This document shows, piece after piece, positions 40,728 through 50,110 of a DNA stretch of 64,000 nt. The stretch's first letter is position 1, and each line of letters starts with the position of its first letter. The position numbers and the translations under genes were made by a program. Source of the DNA: Trichomonas vaginalis G3 (Eukaryota > Parabasalia > Trichomonadida > Trichomonadidae); assembly GCF_026262505.1 (NCBI RefSeq), contig NC_067208.1, positions 8,069,962 to 8,133,961 of the forward strand, read 5' to 3'. The notes below the pieces were generated by a model. It searched no databases and was not told the origin of the DNA. It was given only the letters and a program-made list of their open reading frames with translations.

Positions 40728-41040
40728 GTTGTTCTTGAACTGACTTCTCTCCGTCAAATATTGACAGTACGCCAGTTTTGACATAATATTGTATTATAAA
40801 CTTTCCTTTAGTAATATCGGTCAGTTTTGAAGTTATATTTTTGTCAACGTCAAGAACTTTCACCATCTCGGTTATACCAACTTTCTTTGCTTTATGAAAA
40901 TATTTAGGTTCAGCAAAGACTGCTATTCTATAACATTTTCCATTGTTTGTGTAAAGAACTATTCTGTCAATGTATTTGTATTGTTTGTGAGTATAAACCT
41001 TGTTTTGCTTCAATTCGAAGAGATATCCGAATACGTCCAT
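40621..41040 (-). CDS. Hypothetical Polinton 2 protein, convergent with the capsid gene
   Basis: A 139-residue protein, MDVFGYLFELKQNKVYTHKQ..., with a beta-strand-rich first 100 residues and a polar Ser/Glu tail. The tail overlaps the end of the capsid region on the other strand by about 100 bp. It starts 18 bp from the divergent gene at 41,059. No family was recognised. The first 100 residues look like a small folded domain. It looks whole. Confidence 0.5.
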   Translation of the reverse strand: MDVFGYLFELKQNKVYTHKQYKYIDRIVLYTNNGKCYRIAVFAEPKYFHKAKKVGITEMVKVLDVDKNITSKLTDITKGKFIIQYYVKTGVLSIFDGEKSVQEQLTDLLPKSARWKLSLCQSEEPQQVSSNESSKEHLP

Positions 41041-41058
41041 CTTTTTATTCTAAGTAAA

Positions 41059-41640
41059 ATGTCATTTCCGAAAAATAGAAGCGTAAGTGTTTCAAAAGGT
41101 TTAATGGCGGTGGCAGATGTGAAGTTAAATTCACCAACTCAAACAAACAGTCAAAGTGTTGTTGTCAATGTCAAAGACAGAGATGTTGAAGTGGGGAAAC
41201 CATACGAAGACGAAGATGATATAACAATTGTTCCTGTGAAAGAACAACCAACATATCCTGAAGTTAGCAGAGACTTAAGTTCTGTTGCAGATATTCGAAA
41301 CGACTACCAACAACTGAAAGACAAACTTAAAACTCAGGAGAAGATTTGTCAAGCTTTAAGTATAATGTTAAACTTGGTCGAACACAACCCTGTAAAAGTG
41401 AACTCATATGTCATTGCACCTCATGAAGTTTTGAAAGAACTATTGAAACTTTTGACAGAGGCAGACGATATAAACATCAAAGAAATAGAACCCGACATTG
41501 CTTGCTGTGGTGTTTCATATAATGTCATTGACAAGATATACGTTATGAAAGGAGGTGAAACGTTGAACTTAAAGTATAGTTTCCCAGATGTTATAAAAAT
41601 ATTTGACGACCACAACATTTCATTAAAATTTATTTGCTAA
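41059..41640 (+). CDS. Hypothetical Polinton 2 protein (193 residues)
   Basis: The ATG at 41,059 follows a TAAGTAAA leader that recurs before several Polinton 2 genes. Residues 1-80 are polar and probably disordered. About 85-150 is helical (DYQQLKDKLKTQEKICQALSIML...). The C-terminus is a small alpha/beta segment with paired cysteines (IACCGVSYNVIDKIYVM). It lies between the capsid region and the minor capsid region, so a virion role is likely. No family was recognised. It looks whole. Confidence 0.5.
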   Translation: MSFPKNRSVSVSKGLMAVADVKLNSPTQTNSQSVVVNVKDRDVEVGKPYEDEDDITIVPVKEQPTYPEVSRDLSSVADIRNDYQQLKDKLKTQEKICQALSIMLNLVEHNPVKVNSYVIAPHEVLKELLKLLTEADDINIKEIEPDIACCGVSYNVIDKIYVMKGGETLNLKYSFPDVIKIFDDHNISLKFIC

Positions 41641-41644
41641 GTAA

Positions 41645-42441
41645 ATGGCAGAAGACATAATGGTTTATACTATTACGACTAAAAACCCTGAGTCATATAA
41701 TTCTATAACAACAAACTTACAAAGTCCTCAAGGACGATATTGTAAACTAACCTTAAACACAATGACGACTAAAGCCTGTTTTGCTCTTTTGACACCAGAG
41801 ACTTTATTGTTGTGAATGGTAAAAAATACTCCTTTGAAGATACTTACTCAGATATACCACCAACAGGTTTTGTTGACTTATTTAATACTTTAAGGACGGA
41901 TGTAACATGTGCTGCAACTAGAGCAGGTTTCATTATGTTTGGATGTCCGACTGAGTTTACTATAAACGATATGAGCTATAATACAAAACTTATTTCTGGT
42001 TTTACTACCAACAGTTTCCTATAACAGGAAAGGTGTCATACAAGGAATGTCTATTCCATTGACATTAAGCACACCAATCTTATATATTGTTTCAAACTTA
42101 GGTTCAAAGTGTTATTCGAATGTCGACAGAAAACTATTATGACCAAAAGATACTTATGCGTATAAACAATACTTTCTCTGCTGGTTTGCCTATTGTTCAT
42201 TCGAATGCAGAATTTTCAACCTTAGTGAACTCAAACACTTTGCAAGTATAACGTTGACATTAGTTGACGCAAACTTTGTTCCTGTAAAACTTTTATGTCC
42301 TATGTATTTGTCAATGACGGCAGAAAGTTTCGAATTGGAAGATGCAACTGTCGTGAAAGTATTGTATTACAAGAACAACTTCAACAACAAATAGCTCAAG
42401 AACAACAAATGCAACAAATGGAACAACAAAGTCAAGAATAA
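41645..42441 (+). pseudogene. Minor capsid candidate of Polinton 2 (broken)
   Basis: Starts 5 bp after the previous stop with ATGGCAGAAGACATAATGG. It encodes a beta-rich product of about 260 residues and a Gln-rich end. The layout and the LTLVDANFVPVKLLCPM stretch parallel the intact 1775-2617 product of Polinton 1. It is a fossil with several breaks. Confidence 0.5.
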
Positions 42442-42483
42442 AAAAATAATATTTTTTTTATTTTTATAAAATGTACAGAATAG

Positions 42484-43707
42484 ATGTTTTCAGATTTTTA
42501 TGACTTCCAAGCATTCAGAAATATGTGTCCATTTAGAGACTATAACAAAGCAGTCGAGAATTTGAAACGTTTAGTCATTTATGTTGACTCTGCCCCAGAA
42601 TGTTATGTCATGAAAGAATGCGATGTTGTCTTTAACAAACCAAGAGCAACAATAGTGTCTGAACAAGAATGTAGACAGAAACTTAAGAAAATAAAAGTTG
42701 TACAAGTTGGAATGAAGATGTTAGATGCTTGCTTGGATATCTTATTGTCAAAGTTAGAAGATTTTCAGTTCGAGGTATAAAGTTCTATACACCTTCTCCA
42801 AACTTCTATTCTATCTTCACTGGATATAAATACGAACAAGTAGAATGGAAACACAGTATTATAGAAGCTTGGTTAGACCATGTCAAAGAAATTATATGCA
42901 ATGGAAACGAAAGAGTCTATGAGTATATCTTATGTTGGTTGCAAATATCTTACAACATCCAAGTGCTAAAAATGAAACTGCTCTCATTATAATTGGAAAA
43001 CAAGGAACAGGTAAGAACACATTCTTTACAGATATCTTGTGCAAACTGTTAGAGGGCTATTCGAATCCGAATATGACAAACTTAGAAAACATCTTGCGGT
43101 AAATTTAACTTTCTATTGAAATATGAAACTTATAGTTTGCAATGAACTTCAAAGTATAGATACAACAAAAATTTTGAACTCAGATGCTTTGAAGAGTCTT
43201 ATAACAGACAAAGTTGGAGTTGTTGAAAGAAAATATAAAGACCAAAGAGTTTGTGAAAATGTTGCAAACTTCATTATGGTTTCAAACAATGCTGTTCCGA
43301 TGAAGTTAGAAAGTTCTGACAGAAGATATGTAGTTGTCAGAACGTCAGATTCTCATATGCAAGATACAGAATATTTTGACGACTTAGCAGAAACTTTGAC
43401 ATCTGACTTTTACAACCACTTGTTCTCATATTTCATGACATTAGATATTTCTAAGTTCAATCCAAGACAAATTCCACATACCGAAGAGAGACAAACATTG
43501 TTAGAAGCAAACAAGAGTGTTTATGAACTGTTCATAGATGAAACTGACTTTGTGTCATTAGATGAAAGGTCATTGTACGATTCGTATAAACAATATTGTC
43601 AAGAATATGGTTATATGGCAGCTTCTAAACGAACATTCTTGGCAAATGTCAAAAGTCTTTTAGATGTTCAGAATGGTGTATATACAAAGAAAAATTTTTC
43701 TGAGTAA
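42484..43707 (+). pseudogene. SF3 helicase (D5-like primase-helicase) region of Polinton 2, broken
   Basis: It shows the superfamily 3 signature in order: a Walker A GKQGTGKNTFF near 42,997-43,030, a Walker-B-like region, and the sensor block IVCNELQSI...NFIMVSNNAVPMKLESSDRRYVVV (about 43,130-43,345). The latter is typical of poxvirus-D5-type viral helicases. In Polintons this protein would unwind the genome for polymerase B. It has a few breaks. The C-terminal part (YDSYKQYCQEYGYMAASKRTF) looks like a winged-helix end. Confidence 0.75.
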
Positions 43708-43740
43708 ATTTTAAAAAAATTTTTTTATCCGATAGAAAAG

Positions 43741-44160
43741 ATGACGAAATTCATCTCAGTAAATAAGTACATGACAGAAGTCAAAGATAAGTTAGCTCCA
43801 TTCGCATATTTGAATGTTTACTTCTACAATTTGAAAAGTCTACATTTGACAAAATTTGGAACATTGCACCAGTTAAGTTTGCTGTTGTTAGAAAAAGTGG
43901 TGCAACTTTTGAAGACTTATACATTGACGGTTATGTTGACAGTCAAAGAAAATTTTGACAAGAAGTTCTCAAAACTCGAAGAAGGTAAAGCATACAAACT
44001 TGTTATACCTTATGAACCAAAGAAAGCAGACGACTATGAATATTATGAGTCTAAAGTTGTAGAAGTTCAAGGTAAATTAGGTAAAAAGATTTTAGAGTCT
44101 AAGCCAGTGTTTACTCCTAAAGAGGAAGAGAACATTGACATTGACCCAGAAATGTTCTAA
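43741..44160 (+). pseudogene. Small Polinton 2 protein of unknown role (broken)
   Basis: About 140 codons after the helicase with a 33-bp AT-rich leader. The C-terminal half is Lys/Glu-rich and folds plausibly (AYKLVIPYEPKKADDYEYYESKVVEVQGKLG). It ends in an acidic tail. It is a fossil with about two breaks. Small single-strand DNA-binding proteins often stand here in viral replication modules, but no motif supports that. Confidence 0.4.
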
Positions 44161-44176
44161 AAATAAAATTTTATTT

Positions 44177-44638
44177 TTACATGTCATATCTCACCTTCTC
44201 TGGAACTGGTTCAGGTTCTTTCTTCTCTTCTTCTACTTTCTTTTCTTTCTTTTCTCTCTTTTCTCTCTTCTTCTTTTCTGGTGGAGTTATGTCAAATTTG
44301 GCGCAACCATATTTATGTAAAAGTTCTTTGTCCTTTAATAGCTCTTCTATTCTGTTTTCTATTTCATCTTCAAGAACAGCGCATGTGTCTTCTTTGCATT
44401 CTAAGAAATTTTGTTGGACTTCATCTTTCCAAGAGGCGTCATCTCTGTCAACAAGTCTGTCATTGACAAACTTAAAGACTTCTCTGCCTAATGTTTTATG
44501 GTTCTTGTCATATTCCCAGAAACAGAACTTTAGAACAAATTCACCTTTCTTATTTACACTATGTAAGATTTTATGGTCTACAGATGTTTTGCTGTCGAAA
44601 AGCTTGTCTCGAATATAGATAGCGAAATCACTAGACAT
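44177..44638 (-). CDS. Hypothetical Polinton 2 protein with charged tail
   Basis: A 153-residue protein from the ATG at 44,638, divergent from the packaging ATPase with a 36-bp shared promoter region. The first 110 residues look folded (MSSDFAIYIRDKLFDSKTS...LKFCFWEYDKNHKTLGREVF). The end is a Lys/Glu/Pro tail. No family was recognised. It looks whole. Confidence 0.5.
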   Translation of the reverse strand: MSSDFAIYIRDKLFDSKTSVDHKILHSVNKKGEFVLKFCFWEYDKNHKTLGREVFKFVNDRLVDRDDASWKDEVQQNFLECKEDTCAVLEDEIENRIEELLKDKELLHKYGCAKFDITPPEKKKREKREKKEKKVEEEKKEPEPVPEKVRYDM

Positions 44639-44674
44639 TTTCAAAAAGATAAAAATTTTAATTTTTCTAAAAAT

Positions 44675-45550
44675 ATGTTAGAAAAAAAGTTTGCTGACAT
44701 TGACAAGAAATTTGAGAATGTTTTAAACAAGAACAAGAGGAAGTTAGAAAATGCTCAGATAAAACCTATACATGAAAAGTTCTTATTTGCTCAGAATGGT
44801 ATAACAGGTCTAATCGCACCACCTGGGTCGGGTAAGACTTTCACTTATCTTAAAATGGCTGCACAACAACAAGAACTAGATGAGAAGAACCCATTCTATG
44901 AGTTAGTTGTTATTTGTAGTACTTCTGGTCAATTTGACCAAACCGTCAATTCGTTCAAAGATATTATAAAGAAGTCTAAGTTAGTATGTATAAAGGATAC
45001 TGAGTTGTTAGATTGGATAAAGAAGTACCAAAGAAGGGTTTTGAAGTACAATGCTATAAATGAGTATATAAATTCTAAGTTTAAAGACCCAAATGAGGAA
45101 ATGCAGAGAATATTAGAGAAGAAACACTTCAGAAACAAACAGAAAGAGATAGAATACATTTCGAAGAAATTGCAATCTTACGATTGGAAGACTTACCCTC
45201 ATAGATGTCTTCTTATCTTAGATGATTTCGCCTCTCATCCTTTGTTAAAGAACAGAGAACAAGATATGTGTCGAATTCTTAAGAAGCTCAGACACTTTAA
45301 CATCTCAGTTGTCATTTGTGTACAGACAGCAAAGAGTTTAAGTAAGGATGTAAAGAGAATACTTACTGACATTATACTTTTCCCCGGATTGTCCGAAGAC
45401 GATTTCATGGAACTTATGAAAGAGTCCATGGCAGGTAAGTTTGACAGACATGAACTATGGGAGAAGTACAAAGTCATACAAGACCCTCATACTTCTTTCA
45501 GAATTCATATCTACGCAAACAAAGTTCAAATTGTAAAAAGTCAAGCTTGA
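44675..45550 (+). CDS. A32/FtsK-HerA-type genome-packaging ATPase of Polinton 2
   Basis: A 291-residue ATPase that should drive DNA into the capsid. Walker A is APPGSGKT at about residue 48 and Walker B is LLILDDFA at about 180. A sensor-like VVICVQTAKSLSKDVKRI follows at about 213. The Walker A, Walker B, 'hhhCQ/VQ' order is that of poxvirus A32-type packaging ATPases. The ATG at 44,675 gives the usual length; a longer frame starts at 44,573 but would overlap the divergent neighbour. It looks whole. Confidence 0.85.
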   Translation: MLEKKFADIDKKFENVLNKNKRKLENAQIKPIHEKFLFAQNGITGLIAPPGSGKTFTYLKMAAQQQELDEKNPFYELVVICSTSGQFDQTVNSFKDIIKKSKLVCIKDTELLDWIKKYQRRVLKYNAINEYINSKFKDPNEEMQRILEKKHFRNKQKEIEYISKKLQSYDWKTYPHRCLLILDDFASHPLLKNREQDMCRILKKLRHFNISVVICVQTAKSLSKDVKRILTDIILFPGLSEDDFMELMKESMAGKFDRHELWEKYKVIQDPHTSFRIHIYANKVQIVKSQA

Positions 45551-45604
45551 AAAATCTAAGTGTTTAGTCTTAGTCTGCTTGTTTGAAGTTGTCAAAATAC
45601 TCTG

Positions 45605-45955
45605 TTATTTTCCTGTCGGAAGGAAGGACTTTTCCTGTCGGAAGGAAGAACTTTTCCTGTCGGAAGGAAGAACTTTTCCTGTCGGAAAGAAAAATTTTTC
45701 CTGTCGGAAGGAAAAACTTTTTCTGAAGGTCGGCCAAAAAGTTCTCAATTTTCGAAAATTTGAATGGTTTACGGACGGACAACTGGAAAAATTTTTCCTG
45801 TAGGAAGGAAAATTTTTTCCTGTAGGAAGGAAAAGTTTTTCCTGTTGGAAGGAAAAGTTTTTCCTGTTGGAAGGAAATTTTTTTCCTGTTGGAAGGAAGG
45901 ACTCGGAATGCCAGAAGGACTCGGACAAGACAATTTACCTTATAGAGCTACCTGA
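45605..45955. repeat. GGAAGGAA repeat cassette, copy 1
   Basis: Units of about 23 bp, TTTTCCTGTCGGAAGGAAG(AA), are repeated some ten times around a central block CCAAAAAGTTCTCAATTTTC and on (45,734-45,786). The cassette ends ...GGACTCGGAATGCCAGAAGGA. The same architecture with the same central block recurs at 49,776-50,110. The repeat leaves open frames on both strands that are not genes. Confidence 0.75.
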
Positions 45956-45994
45956 GCCATCTTTGGTGTCAAGCTTGAAAAATAAATGGTTCAT

Positions 45995-46888
45995 CTACTC
46001 TGCTTGTTTGAAGTTGTCAAAATACTCTGTTATCTTTTCTTTCAGTAATGGCAAATCTTCTTTGAATGTAAGAATTGTACAACCTTTCATATCATAGTGT
46101 GTTTGAGGTAACGTATCTTGAACTATTTGTTTCACATCTTCATTCGGTGTCATTGAAATCGGTAAGTTTTCGCGATAGAACCAATTTCTGTCAGATTTGT
46201 AAATCTTAGCAAGGTCGTAAAAGCTTTTGTTGTTTCTTCTGACTAAATGCAACATAACCATATCTCTGTCTTCTTCATTTTCCATCTCTTCAGTATAAAT
46301 CATATACTTATAGTTCTTTTCCTTTCCTTTTGGTACCGAACGTGGTATTCTTTTCTGAATGCTTTTGTCTTTTGCTTCAAGCTTGTTCTCTAGCTCTCCA
46401 CGTTCTTGTCTATGAATTTCATCTAACATCATGAAAATATAACAAGCATAGCGAGGTGAAGCCCACATTGCAACAGCATTTACAAGAAGTCTATGTACAT
46501 ACCAACCTCTCAAACCATTTGGCAATTTTTCACGATTTTCATAGAGTTTTGGCGACTGGGGTTTTTTACTTACTCGCTGTTCTTCACTGTTTTCATGAGT
46601 TTTAGGCGACTGGGGTTTTTTACTTACTCGCTGTTCTTCACGATTTTCAGAAAAAAGTCGGTCTCGCTGTGCTTCGCTCAAAAGTTCTTGTGTGCTTTGG
46701 TTCCTAAACCAGTCTTTAGGAACCTTAGTATCTGGTGCAAAACATGCTGTCAAAATACTTTGCATTTGGTACATATCGTCTTTGACCGAACGAATGAGAC
46801 GTAACTGTTTGTTAAACTGAACCCACTCATATTCTTCATTTATAGCTTCATGGACTATAACTGTTGTTGTGTTCTCTGTTGTTGACAT
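45995..46888 (-). CDS. KilA-N domain protein of Polinton 2
   Basis: Probably a DNA-binding protein. I chose the second ATG (about 46,888, MSTTENTTT); the first is at 46,906. Residues of about 25-160 contain a KilA-N domain. Its halves are 'CFAPDTKVPKDWFRNQSTQELL' and 'GLRGWYVHRLLVNAVAMWASPRYACYIF', separated by a polar insert with two copies of EEQRVSKKPQSPK. The C-terminal part (NYKYMIYTEEMENEEDRDMVMLHLVRRNNKSFYDL...) resembles the C-terminal domain found with KilA-N in large DNA viruses. The 3' end abuts repeat sequence shared with the ATPase 3' flank (TCTGCTTGTTTGAAGTTGTC). It looks whole. Confidence 0.8.
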   Translation of the reverse strand: MSTTENTTTVIVHEAINEEYEWVQFNKQLRLIRSVKDDMYQMQSILTACFAPDTKVPKDWFRNQSTQELLSEAQRDRLFSENREEQRVSKKPQSPKTHENSEEQRVSKKPQSPKLYENREKLPNGLRGWYVHRLLVNAVAMWASPRYACYIFMMLDEIHRQERGELENKLEAKDKSIQKRIPRSVPKGKEKNYKYMIYTEEMENEEDRDMVMLHLVRRNNKSFYDLAKIYKSDRNWFYRENLPISMTPNEDVKQIVQDTLPQTHYDMKGCTILTFKEDLPLLKEKITEYFDNFKQAE

Positions 46889-46906
46889 ATCTGTCTTTAC
46901 ATACAA

Positions 46907-46945
46907 AATAAAAAAATAAAAAAAATAAAATTAACTTTATTTTTT
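46907..46945 (-). promoter_or_regulatory. Shared upstream element of the KilA-N genes
   Basis: An ATACAAAATAAAAAAATAA-type tract followed by AACTTTATTTTTT precedes this KilA-N gene. The same arrangement stands before the second KilA-N gene (48,788-48,838) and, without an obvious gene, at 47,365-47,425. It is probably the element's own promoter. Confidence 0.45.
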
Positions 46946-46959
46946 CTATCTTAAGGAAA

Positions 46960-47300
46960 TTCATGAATTTTGTTGCTGAATTCAGCAAAAATAATGTTTA
47001 GGGTAGAAGGTTAGATCTACCCTCTTTTCTACCCTCTTTTCTACCCTCTTGAATTTTCATGAATTTTATATATTAATGTTTTGTCAAGACTTCTTCGTAA
47101 ATGTTTTGTCAAGACTTCTTCGTAAATGTTTTGTCAAGACTTCTTCGTAAATGTTTTGTCAAGACTTCTTCGTAAATGTTTTGTCAAGACTTCTTCGTAA
47201 TGAGCGTAAATCAGACAAAAATAATGTTTAGGGTAGAAGGTTAGATCTACCCTCTTTTCTACCCTCTTTTCTACCCCAGTTATTTTATAAACGTTTTACA
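46960..47300. repeat. Left arm of an inverted repeat around the KilA-N/GIY-YIG gene
   Basis: Contains GCTGAATTCAGCAAAAATA, the block TTTAGGGTAGAAGGTTAGAT-CTACCCTCTTTTCTACCC (present twice, 46,999 and 47,227) and the 25-bp tandem repeat. All three occur in reverse complement at 48,850-49,335. Confidence 0.7.
47075..47199. repeat. 25-bp tandem repeat, five perfect copies
   Basis: Five head-to-tail copies of a 25-bp unit, AATGTTTTGTCAAGACTTCT followed by TCGTA, with no spacer. Degenerate copies in reverse complement lie at 48,950-49,010 and 49,135-49,205. It is not a CRISPR array because there are no spacers and the host is a eukaryote. Confidence 0.9.
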
Positions 47301-47449
47301 TGGTAAACGTTATTTTTTAAATTTTGTGAAAACTCAACGGTTTGACATATGCCCTGAAATCATATCTTACATACAAAAAAATAAAAAAATAAATAAAAAT
47401 AAAACTAACTTTATTTTTGGTCTTTTGTGAAAGTCAGAAAATAAACGCT

Positions 47450-48787
47450 TTACATGTATTTTTCAGCAACTTCGTCAAATAATTTTATAGCTTTATCTAT
47501 CTCATCTACTTCAAACGTTTCCCTACCTTTCGTGGGAGCACCATACATTTTCTCAAACTTTTCAAGTAGTTCTGTTTCTGCAGCTCTCATATCATGAACA
47601 AACACAACCCTGACTCTATTGACTGTACTGTCATATCTTAGAGTTATATTATATGTCCTTCCTATCTTATATCTTTTTGTGTTGAAGTCCTTCGGTTTCT
47701 GAACGATGTAAAGTAAGCCTTCACTGCAACGTTCTGAGTCGAACGAACCATATGTTATGAAGTTATATCCAACAACTGGGTCTAACCATAACAAAACTAT
47801 TGGTATAAGACTTTTGTCTATGAGATATGCTGTAGTTCCACAGAATTTTACCGATATCATAAGCTCAGGATTTCTTGTCAAAATTTTCTGAGTTGAAGCA
47901 TTTATAACCCAGTGGCTTGTTTTCTTTCCAGATGGTGTTATAATGTCTGACAAAGAATATTTGTTGTATTTCTTTGAGTATCTTACGTTTAAATCACCAA
48001 TTCTAACCACTTTGGTGTCATTGTCTATCTTTCCAACTGTTTCAAACTCAATGTTTGTCATTTCTTTCTTTAAGTCTGCATAGTCGTTTCGCATACGTTC
48101 TATCTCTTTGACGGAGTAGTTATATTTCCTAATTGCTGCTTTACATTTTGAATATTGCGGATTCATTTTTGCGTTATATTCTGAAACCTTGCCTGCTAGA
48201 ACAACCAAGGCGTCAATGGTTTTCTTTAACTCAAAAGTTGCTGGTTTTATCTGTTCATTCCATACCTTACCCCTACTATCTTTATCTCTTATTTCCCAAA
48301 CACATTTTGCAACTAACGAAACAAAGTTGTCGTAGGTCTTAAATTCTTCGGATTTGTAAAGGTCAGAAACATTCTTATATACCATGTCGCAATCTTTGTC
48401 CATAACCTTATGGTTGCAATGAAAACCAAGGAATTCATAATTTACTTTACGTATGAACTTCTTTATTTCTACTGAGTCAGTTGCTTTCACTTCAATTTCG
48501 TCGAATTCAGGAATAGTGAGTTTTTGTTGCTGAATTTCAGGCAATTTGGGTAAATGGTCAATAATGTCCTGCATGTCATAAAGATACTGTTCATTTGTTT
48601 CATCTTTCGCACTACAGTCTAAATTACTTGTTAAAAGTTCTTGCTTTATCTTCTGGATTTTTGTTTCGAAAGTATATGAAGAAGGAATGAAGCTTTTCAT
48701 CTCTACTAACATAGATGTTGGATTCATGACTAGCGAGTTTGGTGCTGTAGTTGTTTGTATTGCTGTTGTGCCGATTGTTGAAATCAT
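47450..48787 (-). CDS. KilA-N protein with C-terminal GIY-YIG/T5orf172-type domain
   Basis: A 445-residue protein. Residues 1-200 are helical and unassigned. About 245-330 is a KilA-N domain (VRIGDLNVRYSKKYNKYSLSDII...HWVINASTQKILTRNPEL). About 355-440 fits the T5orf172/GIY-YIG-like domain of Bro-type viral proteins: GLLYIVQKPKDFNTKRYKIGRTYNITLR..., then AETELLEKFEKMYGAP...ETFEVD. Such fusions occur in baculovirus, poxvirus and phage regulators or homing-type nucleases. It lies within an inverted repeat, which suggests it moves as a cassette within Polintons. It looks whole. Confidence 0.75.
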   Translation of the reverse strand: MISTIGTTAIQTTTAPNSLVMNPTSMLVEMKSFIPSSYTFETKIQKIKQELLTSNLDCSAKDETNEQYLYDMQDIIDHLPKLPEIQQQKLTIPEFDEIEVKATDSVEIKKFIRKVNYEFLGFHCNHKVMDKDCDMVYKNVSDLYKSEEFKTYDNFVSLVAKCVWEIRDKDSRGKVWNEQIKPATFELKKTIDALVVLAGKVSEYNAKMNPQYSKCKAAIRKYNYSVKEIERMRNDYADLKKEMTNIEFETVGKIDNDTKVVRIGDLNVRYSKKYNKYSLSDIITPSGKKTSHWVINASTQKILTRNPELMISVKFCGTTAYLIDKSLIPIVLLWLDPVVGYNFITYGSFDSERCSEGLLYIVQKPKDFNTKRYKIGRTYNITLRYDSTVNRVRVVFVHDMRAAETELLEKFEKMYGAPTKGRETFEVDEIDKAIKLFDEVAEKYM

Positions 48788-48849
48788 ATTTTTTATACAA
48801 AATAAAAAAAATAAATAAAAATAACTTTATTTTTTATTTCGGGAAAATT

Positions 48850-49335
48850 CATGAGGTGAGAAAAGAGGTGAAAAAAGAGGTGAGATCGCACCTCTTCACC
48901 TAAACATTATTTTTGGGTCATTTACGCTCATTACGATGAAGTTTCGACAAAACATTTACGTTCATGTTTGACAAAACATAAACGAAGAAGTTTTGACAAA
49001 ACATTTACGATGAAATTCATGAAAATTCATGAAAATTCAAGAGGGTAGAAAAGAGGGTAGAAAAGAGGGTAGATCTAACCTTCTACCCTAAATTATATTT
49101 TTGGGTCATTTACGCTCATTACGATGAAGTTTCGACAAAACATTTACGTTCATGTTTGACAAAATATTTACGATGAAGAACTTTCGACAAAACATTTACG
49201 ATGAAATTCATGAAAATTCATGAAAATTCATGAAAATTCATGAGGTGAGAAAAGAGGGTAGAAAAGAGGGTAGATCTAACCTTCTACCCTAAACATTATT
49301 TTTACTGAATTTAGCAACAAAATGAACGAGGTCAG
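48850..49335. repeat. Right arm of the inverted repeat with palindromic blocks
   Basis: Holds the reverse complement of the left arm's blocks: GAGGGTAGATCTAACCTTCT-ACCCTAAA (49,066 and 49,265), TCATGAAAATTCATGAAAAT runs, GACAAAACATTTACG repeats and TACTGAATTTAGCAACAAAA. A further copy of the GGGTAGA block is at 49,525-49,575. It is several times duplicated, with a GGTGAG variant at 48,855. Confidence 0.65.
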
Positions 49336-49636
49336 GATGTATGTTGCTGAATTCATTCATAACACCCTTTGTAAGCTCATAAAATGCTTGTTTTGAGGTC
49401 GAGCCACTTTTGGCTCCACCGTATTCTTTCAACCAAAACTCAAGAATTTCCCGCATGAATTTTGTATAAAACTAACTTTATTTTTTCTATCTTAAGGAAA
49501 TTCATGACAAATTCATGAGGTTAGAAAAGAGGGTAGAAAAGAGGGTAGATCTAACATTCTACCCTAAACATTATTTTTTGGTCCGGGAACAACTTTCTCT
49601 CAATTGGAGCTGTAGCATACTCTTTGCGTAAGCGGT

Positions 49637-49765
49637 TCAGACCTTCTTCGATTTGTATTGGAATTGGTAGTAATTCGGAGGTACTTGCTGGAACTGAGGT
49701 GTAGGGGCTGGTGCTTTCGGTTCCTCTGGTTTGGGAAGGCGTTCAGGAAGAGGGACGTCGGACAT
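49637..49765 (-). CDS. Very small proline-rich Polinton 2 frame
   Basis: A 42-codon frame MSDVPLPERLPKPEEPKAPA...YKSKKV ending basic. Composition (Pro/Glu/Gln, then basic) resembles tails of other Polinton 2 proteins. It could be a gene end brought here by the repeat cassette that starts just upstream. Low confidence as an independent gene. Confidence 0.3.
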   Translation of the reverse strand: MSDVPLPERLPKPEEPKAPAPTPQFQQVPPNYYQFQYKSKKV

Positions 49766-49775
49766 TCGTTTGTGT

Positions 49776-50110
49776 CCTGTCGGAAGGAAGAACTTTTTCT
49801 GTCGGAAGGAAAAACTTTTCCTGTCGGAAGGAAATTTTTTTCCCTTTGTCCGGAAATTTTTTTCCTGTCGGAAGGAAGAACTTTTTCTGAAGTTCGACCA
49901 AAAAGTTCTCAATTTTCGAAAATTTGAATGGTTTACGGACGGACAACTGGAAGAGTTCTTCCTGTCGTCGGGAAAAATTTTTCCCTTTGTCCGGAAAATT
50001 TTTTCCAGTTGTCGGGAAAATATTTTCCTGTCGGATGGAAGGACTCGGAATGCCAGAAGGATTTGACGAGGCAATTTACCTTATAGAGATAAATGAAGTT
50101 GTTAAGCAGT
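49776..50110. repeat. GGAAGGAA repeat cassette, copy 2
   Basis: Same plan as 45,605-45,955, including the central block (49,900-49,952) and the closing GGACTCGGAATGCCAGAAGGA. Some units here carry GTCGGGAAAA or GTCCGGAAAT instead, so the units evolve separately in the two cassettes. Confidence 0.75.

Noticed and set aside
44181-44618. Ser/Phe-rich plus-strand frame opposite the charged-tail protein
   Set aside because: It is the antisense of a Lys/Glu-rich stretch; the minus-strand protein has the better composition and leader.
45570-46097. Short frames on both strands of the GGAAGGAA cassettes (FLPTGKNFPS-type repeats)
   Set aside because: Products are translations of the DNA repeat and vary with unit number; no start or conserved partner.
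47075-47199. CRISPR-like array of direct repeats
   Set aside because: Five 25-bp units are directly adjacent with no spacers, in a eukaryotic virus-like element; it is a simple tandem repeat.
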